64,000 bases of DNA from Mytilisepta virgata (Eukaryota > Mollusca > Bivalvia > Mytilida > Mytilidae): NCBI GenBank assembly GCA_028015205.1, contig CM051511.1, positions 2,294,001-2,358,000 of the forward strand, written 5' to 3'. Below, in pieces: positions 35,101 through 44,300 of the stretch (position 1 is its first letter; each line of letters begins with the position of its first letter). The position numbers were made by a program, and so were the translations under genes. The notes under the pieces are model-generated. The model worked only from the letters and a program-made list of their open reading frames with translations, had not been told where the DNA came from and searched no databases.

Positions 35101-37518
35101 TTGTGGTTCAATATTGGTACCAAAAAATATATATATCCTTCCTTTAGGAACTACTTGCTTTTGTTTCCTCATCTGTTTAATGTGATGGAAGACATTTATG
35201 ACATCTCTTATTCTTCTTGGGGATTCCTCGATTTTTGCAGCCAAATTAATGCAAGCCATAGCCAATACCTAGAATGAGTACATAAAGAATCATTAAAATG
35301 AAATTTAAGACTTACAAATAATTCAGACTAGGAATGATTACCTCCAATACCGACACTTGGTTGAGTCTAGTTCATCTTACATTTAAGTTTTATCAGACAC
35401 ATATTTTATTCTTGTATAAATTTTAAAATGGGTTCCTCTCAACACGAAATTGGGAATTTCTTGCAAAGCAAAAACATGTGCTTAATAAAGGTCAATCTAA
35501 TCAGCTGCTATCACAGTAACGAATGCTGTAGTGACTACAGTATTACATTTAGAATTACAAGAATCAACTGCAGACTTATTTGGAGATTGTAACATTCTGG
35601 GAAACATTTTGTCTCTATGGGATTTCAAATTTTCATCAAAAAATTTTGGACCAAAATGGGATAGTAGGATCATTCCTGTGGTATGCAAAATGGCATGTAC
35701 TATCTTATCATATTGAGTTTCATGTTTGAAAAGAAAAAAAAATAAATGCCTTTACATCCAAAGTATGACAGATTACAGTTACAAAAGATCCTCTTGTAAT
35801 GTAACAGAAACCTCGTACCTTTTAAACAGTATCTTGCACAATTGATAGAAAAGAATGTGTATATTAATAATTGTCCTTTAATTGAAATAACCAAAGCAAA
35901 AGTATTTCTTTCAAGAAATTGTGCCTGGCAATACATAATTAACTTCATTATTTACTACACCATGTACAAAAGCCATGCAAATTGTAAGATGTGAAAATAA
36001 AACAAAATCAGTGCTAAAAATATTCTCACCTCCATGTTATGTTTCACAAAGGACTTGGAATAGTAGAATCTTTGAAACAAAACCTGTCCGGTTGCCATAG
36101 CCACCTGAAAGAAACGGAAGTTTGTAAATTTGGTGTATTTTACAGCCATAGTATATTTGTCTATTCTGTGTTGGGTGAAAATAAACATCGCATGTTGTCT
36201 TCCTTAGAATGAAGGTATGATTTGAAGTGAGTAACATCTTAAGGGAAGACGTTATCCGATGAATTTTCACCCAACACAGAAAAAAAAAGAATTTGCCTGG
36301 AATGAAATTTTACCGTCATTGGTCCGCATTTCTAATTTTGGTTGATCATGTGGTTTAAGATGGCTGTTTTTTGTAATACAAAGTAAACTGAACAATAAAA
36401 TAAATATCAAATGCAACCGCTGAACATAAAAGTTTGTGGCAGAGGGCAAAAAATTGTTCCTCTACATGATAGTATGTGTTGAAAGGTGCATACATGTACA
36501 AACCAGCCCAAATTCCAGTGCTTCCAAAAAGGTTACGATCTTGCGATTTTAAAATAAGACTCGTTCTGTCTTGATAGCATACCAAAAAGAAAAAGTCATA
36601 ATGATTCAAGATACCTTTTGAATGACAGAATTATTCAGTCTTCTACCACTTCAATAGACGGAAATGAATGGAAAGTAGCCCACAGAAAATATTTCCATTC
36701 TGTATCTCTCGTAACCTACCAGACAAAATCGGAGAAGTGCTTTGAAAGAGAGATACGGAACTGATTATTTGCCGCGTGTATAGGTGGTCTGTCTGATGGA
36801 CTTAGAAGAAATGGTTCTGTGGCAAAGGTAGGATTTTTGTAAAATATAAACCATCAGAAAAAGACAAAAAAAATATTTGGAATCGGCAAGGGGAGCATTA
36901 ATGCTGGCAAGTTGAAATTGGCGATCAACAACCTATTGTTTCCCTTTTGTTGTGTGGGAGTGATTGTAACTGTGCCAATGTCAGTAAATGCCAGGTGGAG
37001 CAGTTTTAGGGGAAGTTATTTGAAAACTGGATTCCACTTCTTTACAACCTTTTCTAGCCTATTTTGGGACCAGTATACTGTAAACAAACTGTGATTTACG
37101 CCCAGTGGCGCCCCTACTGTAGTGTTTACTGACATTGCTATAGTATACCCCATTAAATCACCCTTTACGAGCCCCTGTGGTACAAGTACATACAGTATAC
37201 TTTCCTTTGATTTGGTTATTGGAAATTTATACCTTTAAATAATACATGCAGTTCTACCGAATCAAACAATAAATAATAATGATAAAGAATTTTTTTTACA
37301 AAATGGCGTCGAACCTGTGGAAGCTTCAGAAGGACACCAGACGACTGTATAAGTTCACAACCAAGAATTCGGAGATCCATTTCTGTATCGGAATCTAGTC
37401 CATCTTGGAGAGAAGGTGTAGGAGAAAGCCTGTCATCAGATAATAAGACTGTTTCGAGTGTAAGAATGACTTTACTGAAATCTCGAGTGGTCAGAGGATT
37501 TGGCTTCTCTTCCGCCAT
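18583..37518 (-). CDS. CCNL1: Cyclin L (CCNL1/CCNL2 type), 11 coding exons
   Basis: Cyclin L is a nuclear regulatory cyclin that partners CDK11 (and CDK12/13 in some reports) and influences pre-mRNA splicing; that is family knowledge. Coding exons, high to low: 37518-37315, 36104-36030, 35268-35159, 34372-34252, 33981-33917, 29351-29252, 27270-27166, 20135-20015, 19720-19609, 19327-19277, 18979-18583. All phases close, giving 486 codons. Diagnostic motifs: [13 protein letters not shown] (30-42), [11 protein letters not shown] (48-58), [20 protein letters not shown] (about 99-118), [26 protein letters not shown] (second cyclin fold) and LPDRPAWY. The C-terminal tail (from about 300) is basic and RS-containing, with KDKDRYDY repeats. 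The start ATG has A at -3 and G at +4. Intron 3 is GC-AG. Invertebrates usually have one cyclin L, so the 1/2 label is nominal. Confidence 0.95.
19277..19327 (-). CDS. CCNL1: Cyclin L coding exon 10
   Basis: A 51-nt exon, residues 339-354 ([16 protein letters not shown]) with split codons at both ends. Acceptor TATTTCAG, donor GTGAAA. It begins the RS-type tail. Confidence 0.88.
19609..19720 (-). CDS. CCNL1: Cyclin L coding exon 9
   Basis: Completes Gly301 and encodes 302-337 ([36 protein letters not shown]) plus two bases. Acceptor TTTTTTCCAG, donor GTAAGT. It is a low-complexity linker between cyclin folds and tail. Confidence 0.9.
20015..20135 (-). CDS. CCNL1: Cyclin L coding exon 8
   Basis: Residues 261-300 plus one base: [40 protein letters not shown]. 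Acceptor TTCTCTGCAG, donor GTAAGA. This is the helix that follows the second cyclin fold. A dispersed-repeat head begins only about 27 bp upstream of the acceptor (20162). Confidence 0.93.
20162..20412 (+). mobile_element. Truncated AGAGGCTC repeat (type 2 body)
   Basis: Head ACAAGAGGCTCCCAATAGTC, CTCACCTGTTATGTGTTTGT, followed by the type 2 body phrases TATTGACCTGTACAACTAAA and GGTTGCTAGGGACTTTT as at 10325. The rest of the body and the tail are missing. Confidence 0.65.
20420..21280. other. Cyclin L intron 7 sequence, nothing recognised
   Basis: No exon, tRNA-like head or repeat boundary that I can support. The fragments ACTCGTACCATAACCAAATC and CGGACCATAACAAATTC are a weak local near-repeat. 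Confidence 0.35.
21971..24215 (+). mobile_element. GCGGTCGTAT-tailed repeat, copy 1
   Basis: It begins TGCTCCGCTGGGCGCAGCTA and GATACGACCGCAGA. It ends with a perfect hairpin, arms ATACGACCGCAAAA around a single A (24184-24212), then AAAA. The interior includes long C-runs (22405-22680, 23066-23092), a roughly 260-bp segment in tandem (23123-23660) and three 160-bp monomers (anchor CCAACCTTCC at 23711, 23872, 24032). A GACGACG-rich stretch precedes the hairpin. A 67-codon frame at 22120-22323 is identical in copy 2, but is AT-rich and featureless, so I do not call it a gene. Confidence 0.8.
23700..24120 (+). repeat. 160-bp tandem monomers, 3 copies
   Basis: The unit runs from TTGGCCCCTAATTCCTAAAC through CCAACCTTCCTTTTGTGGTC to TATACTAAAGTTATTGTGC. 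Anchors at 23711, 23872 and 24032. The same three monomers recur in copy 2 at 26459, 26619 and 26778. Confidence 0.9.
25005..26950 (+). mobile_element. GCGGTCGTAT-tailed repeat, copy 2
   Basis: Near-identical to 21971-24215 over most of its length, starting at the same TGCTCCGCTGGG and ending in the same hairpin (one arm mutated to ATGTGACCGC) and AAAA. It lacks one of the two roughly 260-bp tandem segments of copy 1 and has shorter C-runs. It starts only about 28 bp after the tail of the element at 21284-24977. Confidence 0.8.
27166..27270 (-). CDS. CCNL1: Cyclin L coding exon 7
   Basis: Residues 226-260: [35 protein letters not shown]. Acceptor ACATTGTAG, donor GTAAAT, 35 codons in phase 0. 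Confidence 0.95.
27466..28275 (+). mobile_element. AGAGGCTC element with diverged 166-type monomers
   Basis: Head ACTAGAGGTTCTCAGGAGCC and CTCACCTGG; tail GGCCAGGTGAGCTAAAAT at about 28257-28275, preceded by ACGACGACGGATGCCAAGTG. The interior repeats GAGGACCACCTAAGGACCAT, CCATAGGGTCCTATGTTAAA and GGCAGCCATCTTTGATGA about every 160 bp. It lies in cyclin L intron 6, upstream of exon 7 in the direction of transcription. Confidence 0.75.
28380..28482. repeat. Duplicate of the exon 8 acceptor region plus repeat head
   Basis: About 100 bp almost identical to 20127-20222: the first ten bases of exon 8 in antisense (CATTTGGCTG), its acceptor, the short AATATATATAAAAATGAACA spacer and the AAGAGGCTCCCAATAG head with CTCACCTGTTATGTG. 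It ends abruptly at both sides. On the minus strand it preserves a TTTGCAG acceptor. Confidence 0.8.
29252..29351 (-). CDS. CCNL1: Cyclin L coding exon 6
   Basis: Completes Trp192 and encodes 193-225: [32 protein letters not shown]. Acceptor CTGTTTTAG, donor GTATGT. It starts cyclin fold 2. It is separated from exon 5 by a 4.6-kb intron. Confidence 0.95.
29352..32740. other. Cyclin L intron 5, mostly unique sequence
   Basis: Long AT-rich intron segment. I see no exon on either strand and no defined repeat copy before about 32745. Confidence 0.45.
32745..33500 (+). mobile_element. Dispersed repeat with hairpin tail
   Basis: Two related segments share GAACAAAACCTAAACTTGAT or variants and CTCATCATG (about 32806 and 33314, 508 bp apart). 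The end is a hairpin with arms TATGGCC and GGCCATA enclosing CCACCTAGTGG (33433-33464), then GAAAA. This is the same hairpin-plus-A architecture as other repeats here, with unrelated sequence. No coding capacity. Confidence 0.6.
33917..33981 (-). CDS. CCNL1: Cyclin L coding exon 5
   Basis: Residues 171-191 ([20 protein letters not shown], then A) plus TG of Trp192. Acceptor ATTTTTCAG, donor GTAGGT. A 65-nt exon identified from splice phase and family similarity. Confidence 0.93.
34252..34372 (-). CDS. CCNL1: Cyclin L coding exon 4
   Basis: The end of codon 130 and residues 131-170: [37 protein letters not shown]. Acceptor TCTGTTTTAG, donor GTATGC. Confidence 0.95.
35159..35268 (-). CDS. CCNL1: Cyclin L coding exon 3 (GC donor)
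   Basis: Residues 94-129 plus two bases of codon 130, through the cyclin-box core [20 protein letters not shown]. Acceptor ATTCTAG. The only donor whose phase fits exon 4 is AA|GCAAGT at 35158-35157, a strong GC-type site. The GT sites just downstream would shift the frame. Confidence 0.9.
36030..36104 (-). CDS. CCNL1: Cyclin L coding exon 2
   Basis: Residues 69-93 ([20 protein letters not shown] then KHNME). Acceptor TTTCTTTCAG, donor GTGAGA, phase 0 at both ends, 25 codons. Confidence 0.95.
36164..36281. mobile_element. 118-bp hairpin MITE in cyclin L intron 1
   Basis: TTCTGTGTTGGGTGAAAAT at the left is matched exactly by its reverse complement at the right, and the match continues imperfectly (ATCG.AT, GTCTTCC) to about 45 bp per arm with a short centre. 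No clear target duplication: the left flank is TTTGTCTA, the right flank is an A-run. Confidence 0.7.
37315..37518 (-). CDS. CCNL1: Cyclin L coding exon 1
   Basis: Residues 1-68, from [10 protein letters not shown] to GVLLKLPQ. The donor is GTTCGA directly after CCACAG, phase 0. It contains the conserved RLSPTPS...GLD leader and the first helix of cyclin fold 1. Confidence 0.93.
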
Positions 37519-38112
37519 GATGAACGTCGTGTTGTGGAATGCGGATGAATATCATTACGTCATTCTCCTTTTACTTTCCTATTTTTATAAAATAATTAAT
37601 ATTTTTCATTATTACATTCGGTCGAAAAATTTATTCATTTAAAGGTTGATTCTAATTTAGCTAATTTTTCATACAAATTATATAAGATAACAAAATTATT
37701 TTGGAGACTACTTTTGTATGCGTATACATAACCATACAATCAGTGGTTTAGCAATGACGTTTCAAAAACTGTGTAAATTTTCATTGAACAGATGTCGCTG
37801 AAATCGTTTTATGAACACACAAAATTCACTGCAGCCACATCGATGATATTAAATAATGTGTTTACAAAAAACAAAGAGTATTTGTCTGAATCAATTTTCT
37901 TAAAAAGCAAGCATTTGTTGGAAAATATACGAATTAATATCCAATCTTATATTTTTATAACATTAATGATTAAATTCTTTGCAAAAAAGCCACTTCAACA
38001 TTGAACTACAGTACTGTAAAATTTGAACGCACCATGGCATTACACACACTACAGTAGTCTAAGAACAGTATTCAGTAGAATAGTTGGTAAACATCGATAC
38101 AAAAACAGTGCC
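37519..38112. promoter_or_regulatory. Shared head-to-head promoter region of cyclin L and SDF4
   Basis: 594 bp separate the two divergent start codons, so both core promoters and 5' UTRs must lie here or in unseen upstream exons. CRE/ATF-like TTACGTCA lies at 37555-37562, 37 bp upstream of the cyclin L start, and TGACGT at 37755-37760. There is no obvious TATA box at a sensible distance. An ATG at 38034 opens an 8-codon frame (38034-38057, with stop) that would be a uORF if transcribed in the SDF4 leader. Transcription starts are not determinable from sequence alone. Confidence 0.6.
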
Positions 38113-38390
38113 ATGATGCCAGCCTTACATTGCTATATTTTCCTGTCATTAATTGCTGTGTGTACTTGCCGTCCCAAACCTAATGTGTCTTTGCCTTTGG
38201 GGAAGAAAGATGACAGACCATTATCAATAGACAAACTTCAACCCCCAGACCACCTTGAAGCTGTTAGATTTGAACAAGATGGAATGTTGAATAAAGATTT
38301 TCATAAAGAGGCATTTATTGGAAACCATGAAGAAATAGACGATGAACCAGCTGAAATAGCTGACTCAAAACTGAGAGATATTTTCATGAA
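38113..38390 (+). CDS. SDF4: SDF4 coding exon 1
   Basis: Residues 1-92 plus AA of Lys93: signal peptide, Pro/Lys-rich linker, PPDHLEAVRFEQDGMLNKDF signature and acidic stretch. Donor GTAATC. The frame is open upstream to 38023 but without an ATG. Confidence 0.92.
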
Positions 38391-41300
38391 GTAATCATAG
38401 TGCGTAAAAAATCCTGTGTTTCCGGTAACCTGACCAACCCTAATTAATTTTAGCGTTTTTAATAAGAACAGTCTGCCAAAAATCTGGATTGCGGTACTCT
38501 CTGTCTGCAGGTGTGCTTGCATTTAGAAAACACGAGCGCTTTCTCAGTTTAATTTAAAGGTACAAAATGTACTAGGAAAAATAGCATCTTGGATATTGCA
38601 TGGAGTTTGAAATGCCAAAAAAAAAAAAAATGGACCTGACAAACCTATATATTTTTAAACTGCTACCAGAAACTCAGGATTATTTTCTGCACAAATATAA
38701 CTAGCTTTGCTCATTGTTATTAAAAACCTCATGTATTGGCAAAATCTTCAATTGACGAGTTTCCAGTGAAAAAGACATCTAGCTGTATCAGGGGGAGATA
38801 ATCCGAATTAATAAGACTGATATGATTAGCTATGTGGCAAGCTTAAGAGACCATGTTTATATAATTAATTATGACACCTGTAGTTAACAATTACCGCCAT
38901 GGTGAACAAAAGGAAGGTTAGGTCTGTGGGAAAGGTGCAATTTGATAATTGAATATACAGGTGCCCAGCCTAGAACAGTTTGTTTATTTAGGTAGAAATT
39001 TAGGTAGAACATGAATTATTTCTGAAACTTTTTTTATATCAGATTTTATGATTGTTTGAAATGGTTTGTCATAAGAAATGTACAATTAAGGTTATAATGC
39101 AGGCATTTTTGTGTAACTTTTGTTGTTACAGGGATAAAAGGGATTAAAGGGGCCAAAATTAGCCTTTTTGGAGGACACTTAAAAAATTTATTTTTCATCT
39201 GATTTTAGTTCACCTTTTTCCAAAAACCAGATGACAGGGGCAGATATCCAAATTTACGTGTGAAACCTTTTTAGCAGCAATAGATTGTACAGTAAAAATA
39301 CATGTGAGCTGTGTTAAAAGTCAGATTTAAACACTTATACTTTTTATAAACATAAACAAAATTTGTTTTGAATAATTGAAATAAATTTTCTTCATGCTTA
39401 TGAGTTTTTTAGGTATGAAAATTTAGTTTAAAATAGAGAAGACATACACTTGCTTGAAATAGTTTGAGCATGTTCATTAAAAACTTAATATTTTATTATC
39501 AAATACCTTGTGATGTGGTCAAAATGTGTTTGTTCTTTGTATTATTAATTGACCATTTGTCTTGTGTCAGTTGATTGGTGTTATGGTGGGTGTTACACCT
39601 GAGTTTACCTAAGGGAAAAATTATGACATTACACAATCAGCTGGAAATAACTGATTTTGCAGTAGTTTTGTTTATAACTATTGGTGAATATATTGACACC
39701 AAATAATTTAAAAAAAACACATAGAATATACATTTAATAATGACGAAATTTAAAAATTAATACTAATAATAATTATTATAATAATAATTCATAGAAGGGT
39801 GTTATACTGGTTTAATTGGATTGTTTTTACAAAGTTTTTGGTGATTTATTTCTATTGGTTGTAATCTTGAAATGTCGTGACAATATTATTTGAAAATTTT
39901 AATTAAATTTGAATTATCATTAAAGTTTTGTAATTAGTACCTGATTAACTGAAGATGAAAAGAAAATTTATGTTTTCATAAACCAGATGAGCAAAACCAG
40001 ATCATATGATGAACACTGTCTCTGATTAATTTTTGAACACCAGTAAACTTTATTTTAATAAGACATTTACCGAGGTGAATCCATTCATAAATATCTTTAG
40101 AAACTTGTGCCTTACCTGACAGACTACAAACATCAAAAGTCTGAAATGAATAGGATGTTTTTTTTTTTTCAAGAAAAAAGTTTTTTAAACTCAAATGAAA
40201 TGTATTCTATAAGATATAAGGTAAAATATGATGTGAATTCTCTCAAAGTGTTGAATAATCAATTATTTTATGATTTATTCTTTCATATCTTAGTGTGGCT
40301 CCATTTTATTTAGGTAGTTTTACTGCCACCATAGATGGGACCTGTTACACGCTATCAGTTTTTGTCGAGCCTGCGACTTAAGTCGCAGAAAGGTCGACAT
40401 TGGGATAGTGATCCTGCGGCGGCATAAACTAACTTCTTAAAGCTTTATATTTTAGAAGCTGGAAGACCTGGATGCTTTATACTTGGTATATAGATGCCTT
40501 ATGTTACGAAGTTTCCGTCTGTCATATGTACATTGTTCTTGACCTCATTTTCATGGTTCAGTGACTACTTGAAAAAAAAATTAAGATTTTTTGTAATGTT
40601 AATTTCTCTCTTATTATGAGTAATAGGATAACTATATTTGGTATGTGCGTACCTTACAAGGTCCTCATCCCCGTCAGACAGTTTTCAATTGACCTTGACC
40701 CCATTTCAAGGATCAGCGAACAGGGTTAAGTTTCGGTGGTCAAGTCCATATCTCAGATACTATAAGCAATAGGTCTAGTATATTTGGTGTATGGAAGGAT
40801 TGTAAGGTGTACATGTCCAACTGGCAGGTGTCATCTGACCTTGACCTCATTTTCATGGTTCAGTGGTTATAGTTAAGTTTTTGTGTTTTGGTCTGTTTTT
40901 CGAATACTGTATGCAATAGGTCTGCTATATTTTATCTCATTTTTTACAGCTTAAAATTTATAATGTATGTCTGATAGCATTTACTTTCATCAGAAATACA
41001 CAACAGGCGAGACATTTTTGTGTGTCCACTCTTGTGTATATTCAGGGGACATGATCAAATACACTGGAAAAATCATATATGTTAAGTATAACACCTTACA
41101 TAAGATAAAATTTATAATACCTTTATGTTTAAGGTAGTAAAGTTGTTTAAAAATATGGAATATGTCATATATCTTCTACTTTTTTTAAATAATTATGATA
41201 TAAAATACTTAAAAGTTGAATCTAATAAACAGACTACCTGAGTTTTTACATTTCAATAAGACAATAAAATAAAAATAATTATATCTCATTATATCATTAA

Positions 41301-44300
41301 ATTTCATAATTTTTTATTTCTTTAATTGTATGTTAGATATTATTTTCTTTCCATTCTCCTTTTTTCTTTTTATAAAGGTGTAAAACAATAAATTTATTTA
41401 ATCTTTTTTTTATAAAAGTATTAGAAATTTTTAAAATTTTTACATTCATTTGTCCAACTATTTCTCTAAAAAAAAACTTCAATGACATACCTTAGTAAGT
41501 TTATAAATTCTAATTGTCATAAACGTTTATTGCATACTTATGTTAAAACATCATTTCTACCTATGTAAACACCTTTTCTCAGCTGGACACTTGTATATTC
41601 AATCACTCATTTGGTATTTGTTCATTACAGGTGTTATAATCGATAGTATAAACATGTTTTGTTAAGCCTGCCACATAGCTAATTATTTCAGTCTTACACA
41701 TAAATTTGGATTATCTCCCCCTGATACCGCTAGGGGAATCTTTTTCTGGAAAAACAAGAATTTATCTTAATGAGTTCTTCCAGTAGTATGTCAACAGATT
41801 ATTTCTATCTTTTATTGTGCAACTCGACAGAGGGACCTAGTAATGGTCTGCATCCGTTTGTCCGTCTGTTTGTCAGTTATTTGTCGGCTCAACTCCTCTG
41901 AGACCGCTGTTGGGATTTCCTTAAAATTTTGTTGGACAGTCTATGTATTTGATCCTATCACACTGCCATTTTGATTTGACAAATTTTATGGGAGTTATGG
42001 ACTTTTTCTGTTTTCTGCATTTGACACTATAAGAACACTATTTCAGCGCAACTCCTCTGAGGCTGCTGATCAGATTTTGTTCAAATTTTGTAGGATCATT
42101 AGTTGCCACATGTACTTGATCCTATTTGCACAACAATTTTGATTCGACAAATTTTACGGGAGTTATGGGACTTTAATGTTTTTGTGCATGTGACACTACA
42201 GGAACACTTTGTGGACAGAAATTTTTTTTATTATGTGTTGACATCCATACTGTGTCACCATTTCAATAATACACATTTTGTATATCTTGTGGGGCTTCGA
42301 CTTTTCTCTGCAGCAGGGGACATATGGCTACATGTAGCAATCTTGTTGTCTTTGAGATATAAGGGTCAAAAGGGCCAAAAAAGCATTGTGGTTTGATATT
42401 TAAATTTTCATCCAATTCTTATGAGGATTTATCGTTTTAATTCACCTTGATGAGTGCTGTCATTAGTATATCAACAATTTTTTTTATATTTTTTATTGTT
42501 TCCGACATATAAGGTGCCATAGGGGCCTAAAAGGCAAGGTAGCTGGAATCCTAAATTTCTTTGTTTTTCATCTGGTTTTTGTGGTAGGTAAAATATTTCT
42601 GTGTAATGTATATTGTATTATCCAACACTTAATTGGGTAAAACATTATGATTTGTCCACATTTACATTAATGCTATGAAGCCATTTGTTTTAGTCTGTCA
42701 GGTAATTTACATGTTATCAAAACATAAATCATCAGGTGAATTAGTACCAGATTGCCAAACCCATATTGCTGACTCTTGTTGATTTAAAAAAATACTATTG
42801 CTTTTTGTTAATAATTAATTGAGAACATTTCTAAGCATAAGAATGGCTTATAAAGGGATTCATTTCGTGTGTTGAACTTGTGAAAACAAGCAGAATCTCT
42901 GTAACAATACATTATGGACAGAATAAAAGGTTGTTAAAGGGATGTTTAAACAATGAACCCAAGCCGAGGTACACTTGACTAACACTAGTACAATACATCT
43001 GTACATACCTCTTAATTAAAACTGAAAAATAAACATTAAACATCTTACCAATGATCCATTTTCATTATTTTTATATATATATGCGAATTTGATATTCAGA
43101 TTTACATTCATCACTGTTCTGTTCTCGGTAAATGTCGGCAATTTGGGAATCGGCAACATGGGTTCGGCAAAGTGGGAATGGGGTTGGAGAATGGGAAAAA
43201 GTCTGCAATGTGGGAATCGACAGTTTGGGATTCGGCAATTTGGAATGTTACCTATCATTTTATTGGTAATCAGGTACTAATTTATTGCAATTTTTTAATT
43301 GCTAATTTTAGTTTTGTTTTATTCATATTGTCTCATAAGCCATTATCGTCTGGCATCTTTTTACAATACTGTGATTTTAATGTTTATACTGTAATGTAGA
43401 CTACAAATTTTACCCAGACTTTGGTATTACCATCACCAACTAATTGATCAATAAGATGATTTGTTTTCAGTGTGCAGACTGAAAATAGTGCAAATAAACA
43501 CATGTATAAATATATGCATTTTAAAACCTTTTTTCTCTATATTGAAGAAAATTTTTTAAAATCTTACAATTGTTCATTATAAAATTTGTTTCAGTTTACA
43601 CAAAGTATAGGTGTATGAAACTGAGATTACTCTTATTTTCCATTGTACAATCTATTGTAGCTTAACAGTGCTAAAAGAAGTTTTACACATTAATTTGAAT
43701 TATCTGCCCCTGCTATCTGGTTTTTGAAAAGGATGAATTGAAATTAAAATTTCATGAAATTTTTGACATAATTGATTGAAGAAAACTGTATGAACAAGCC
43801 TAAATGGAAGATGAACCAAAGGTTTTTTAGTGAATTTACAAATTGATGTTTTGTCTGACTTTTGGCAGTTAACATTCTGCACCTATTGTTAACTGAACTT
43901 GCTATTGGATAAACCAACAAAAATGGTACAGATTCCATACACCTGGTAGTTGAAAGATTTAATTGATCAAAGTACAAAAATGCAGTTTTGAATACATGTG
44001 GTGTTATATATAGTTTAATAAAAAATAACATTAAGTAATTTTATTTTGATACTTTGTACAGGGTAGACAGTGATTCTGATGGTAAATTGAGTTTAGTTGA
44101 ATTAGAGTCATGGATAAAAGAGAAGATCAAACAACATTTTGATGAAGCCTTGGAAGAAAACCAGCACATCTTTGAACATATGGATCCTGATGGAAATGGT
44201 ATTTGATTGTTGATAATTACAGTCTAATTTTATCAGGCATTAAATCAGTTTATATTGAAAATGAAATTATAATGCAAAGAATTTTGATGATCTAATATAT

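Noticed and set aside
37792..38004. 70-codon plus-strand frame between cyclin L and SDF4
   Set aside because: No family resemblance, AT-driven composition and promoter location; it could be at most an upstream frame in a long SDF4 leader.
38023..38112. Upstream extension of the SDF4 frame
   Set aside because: The frame opens at a TTG, has no ATG before 38113, and the signal peptide begins at 38113.
43016..43258. Minus-strand frame with an IPNCRIPNCRFPHC repeat
   Set aside because: A reading of the degenerate 15-17 bp repeat; no start context or splice partners.
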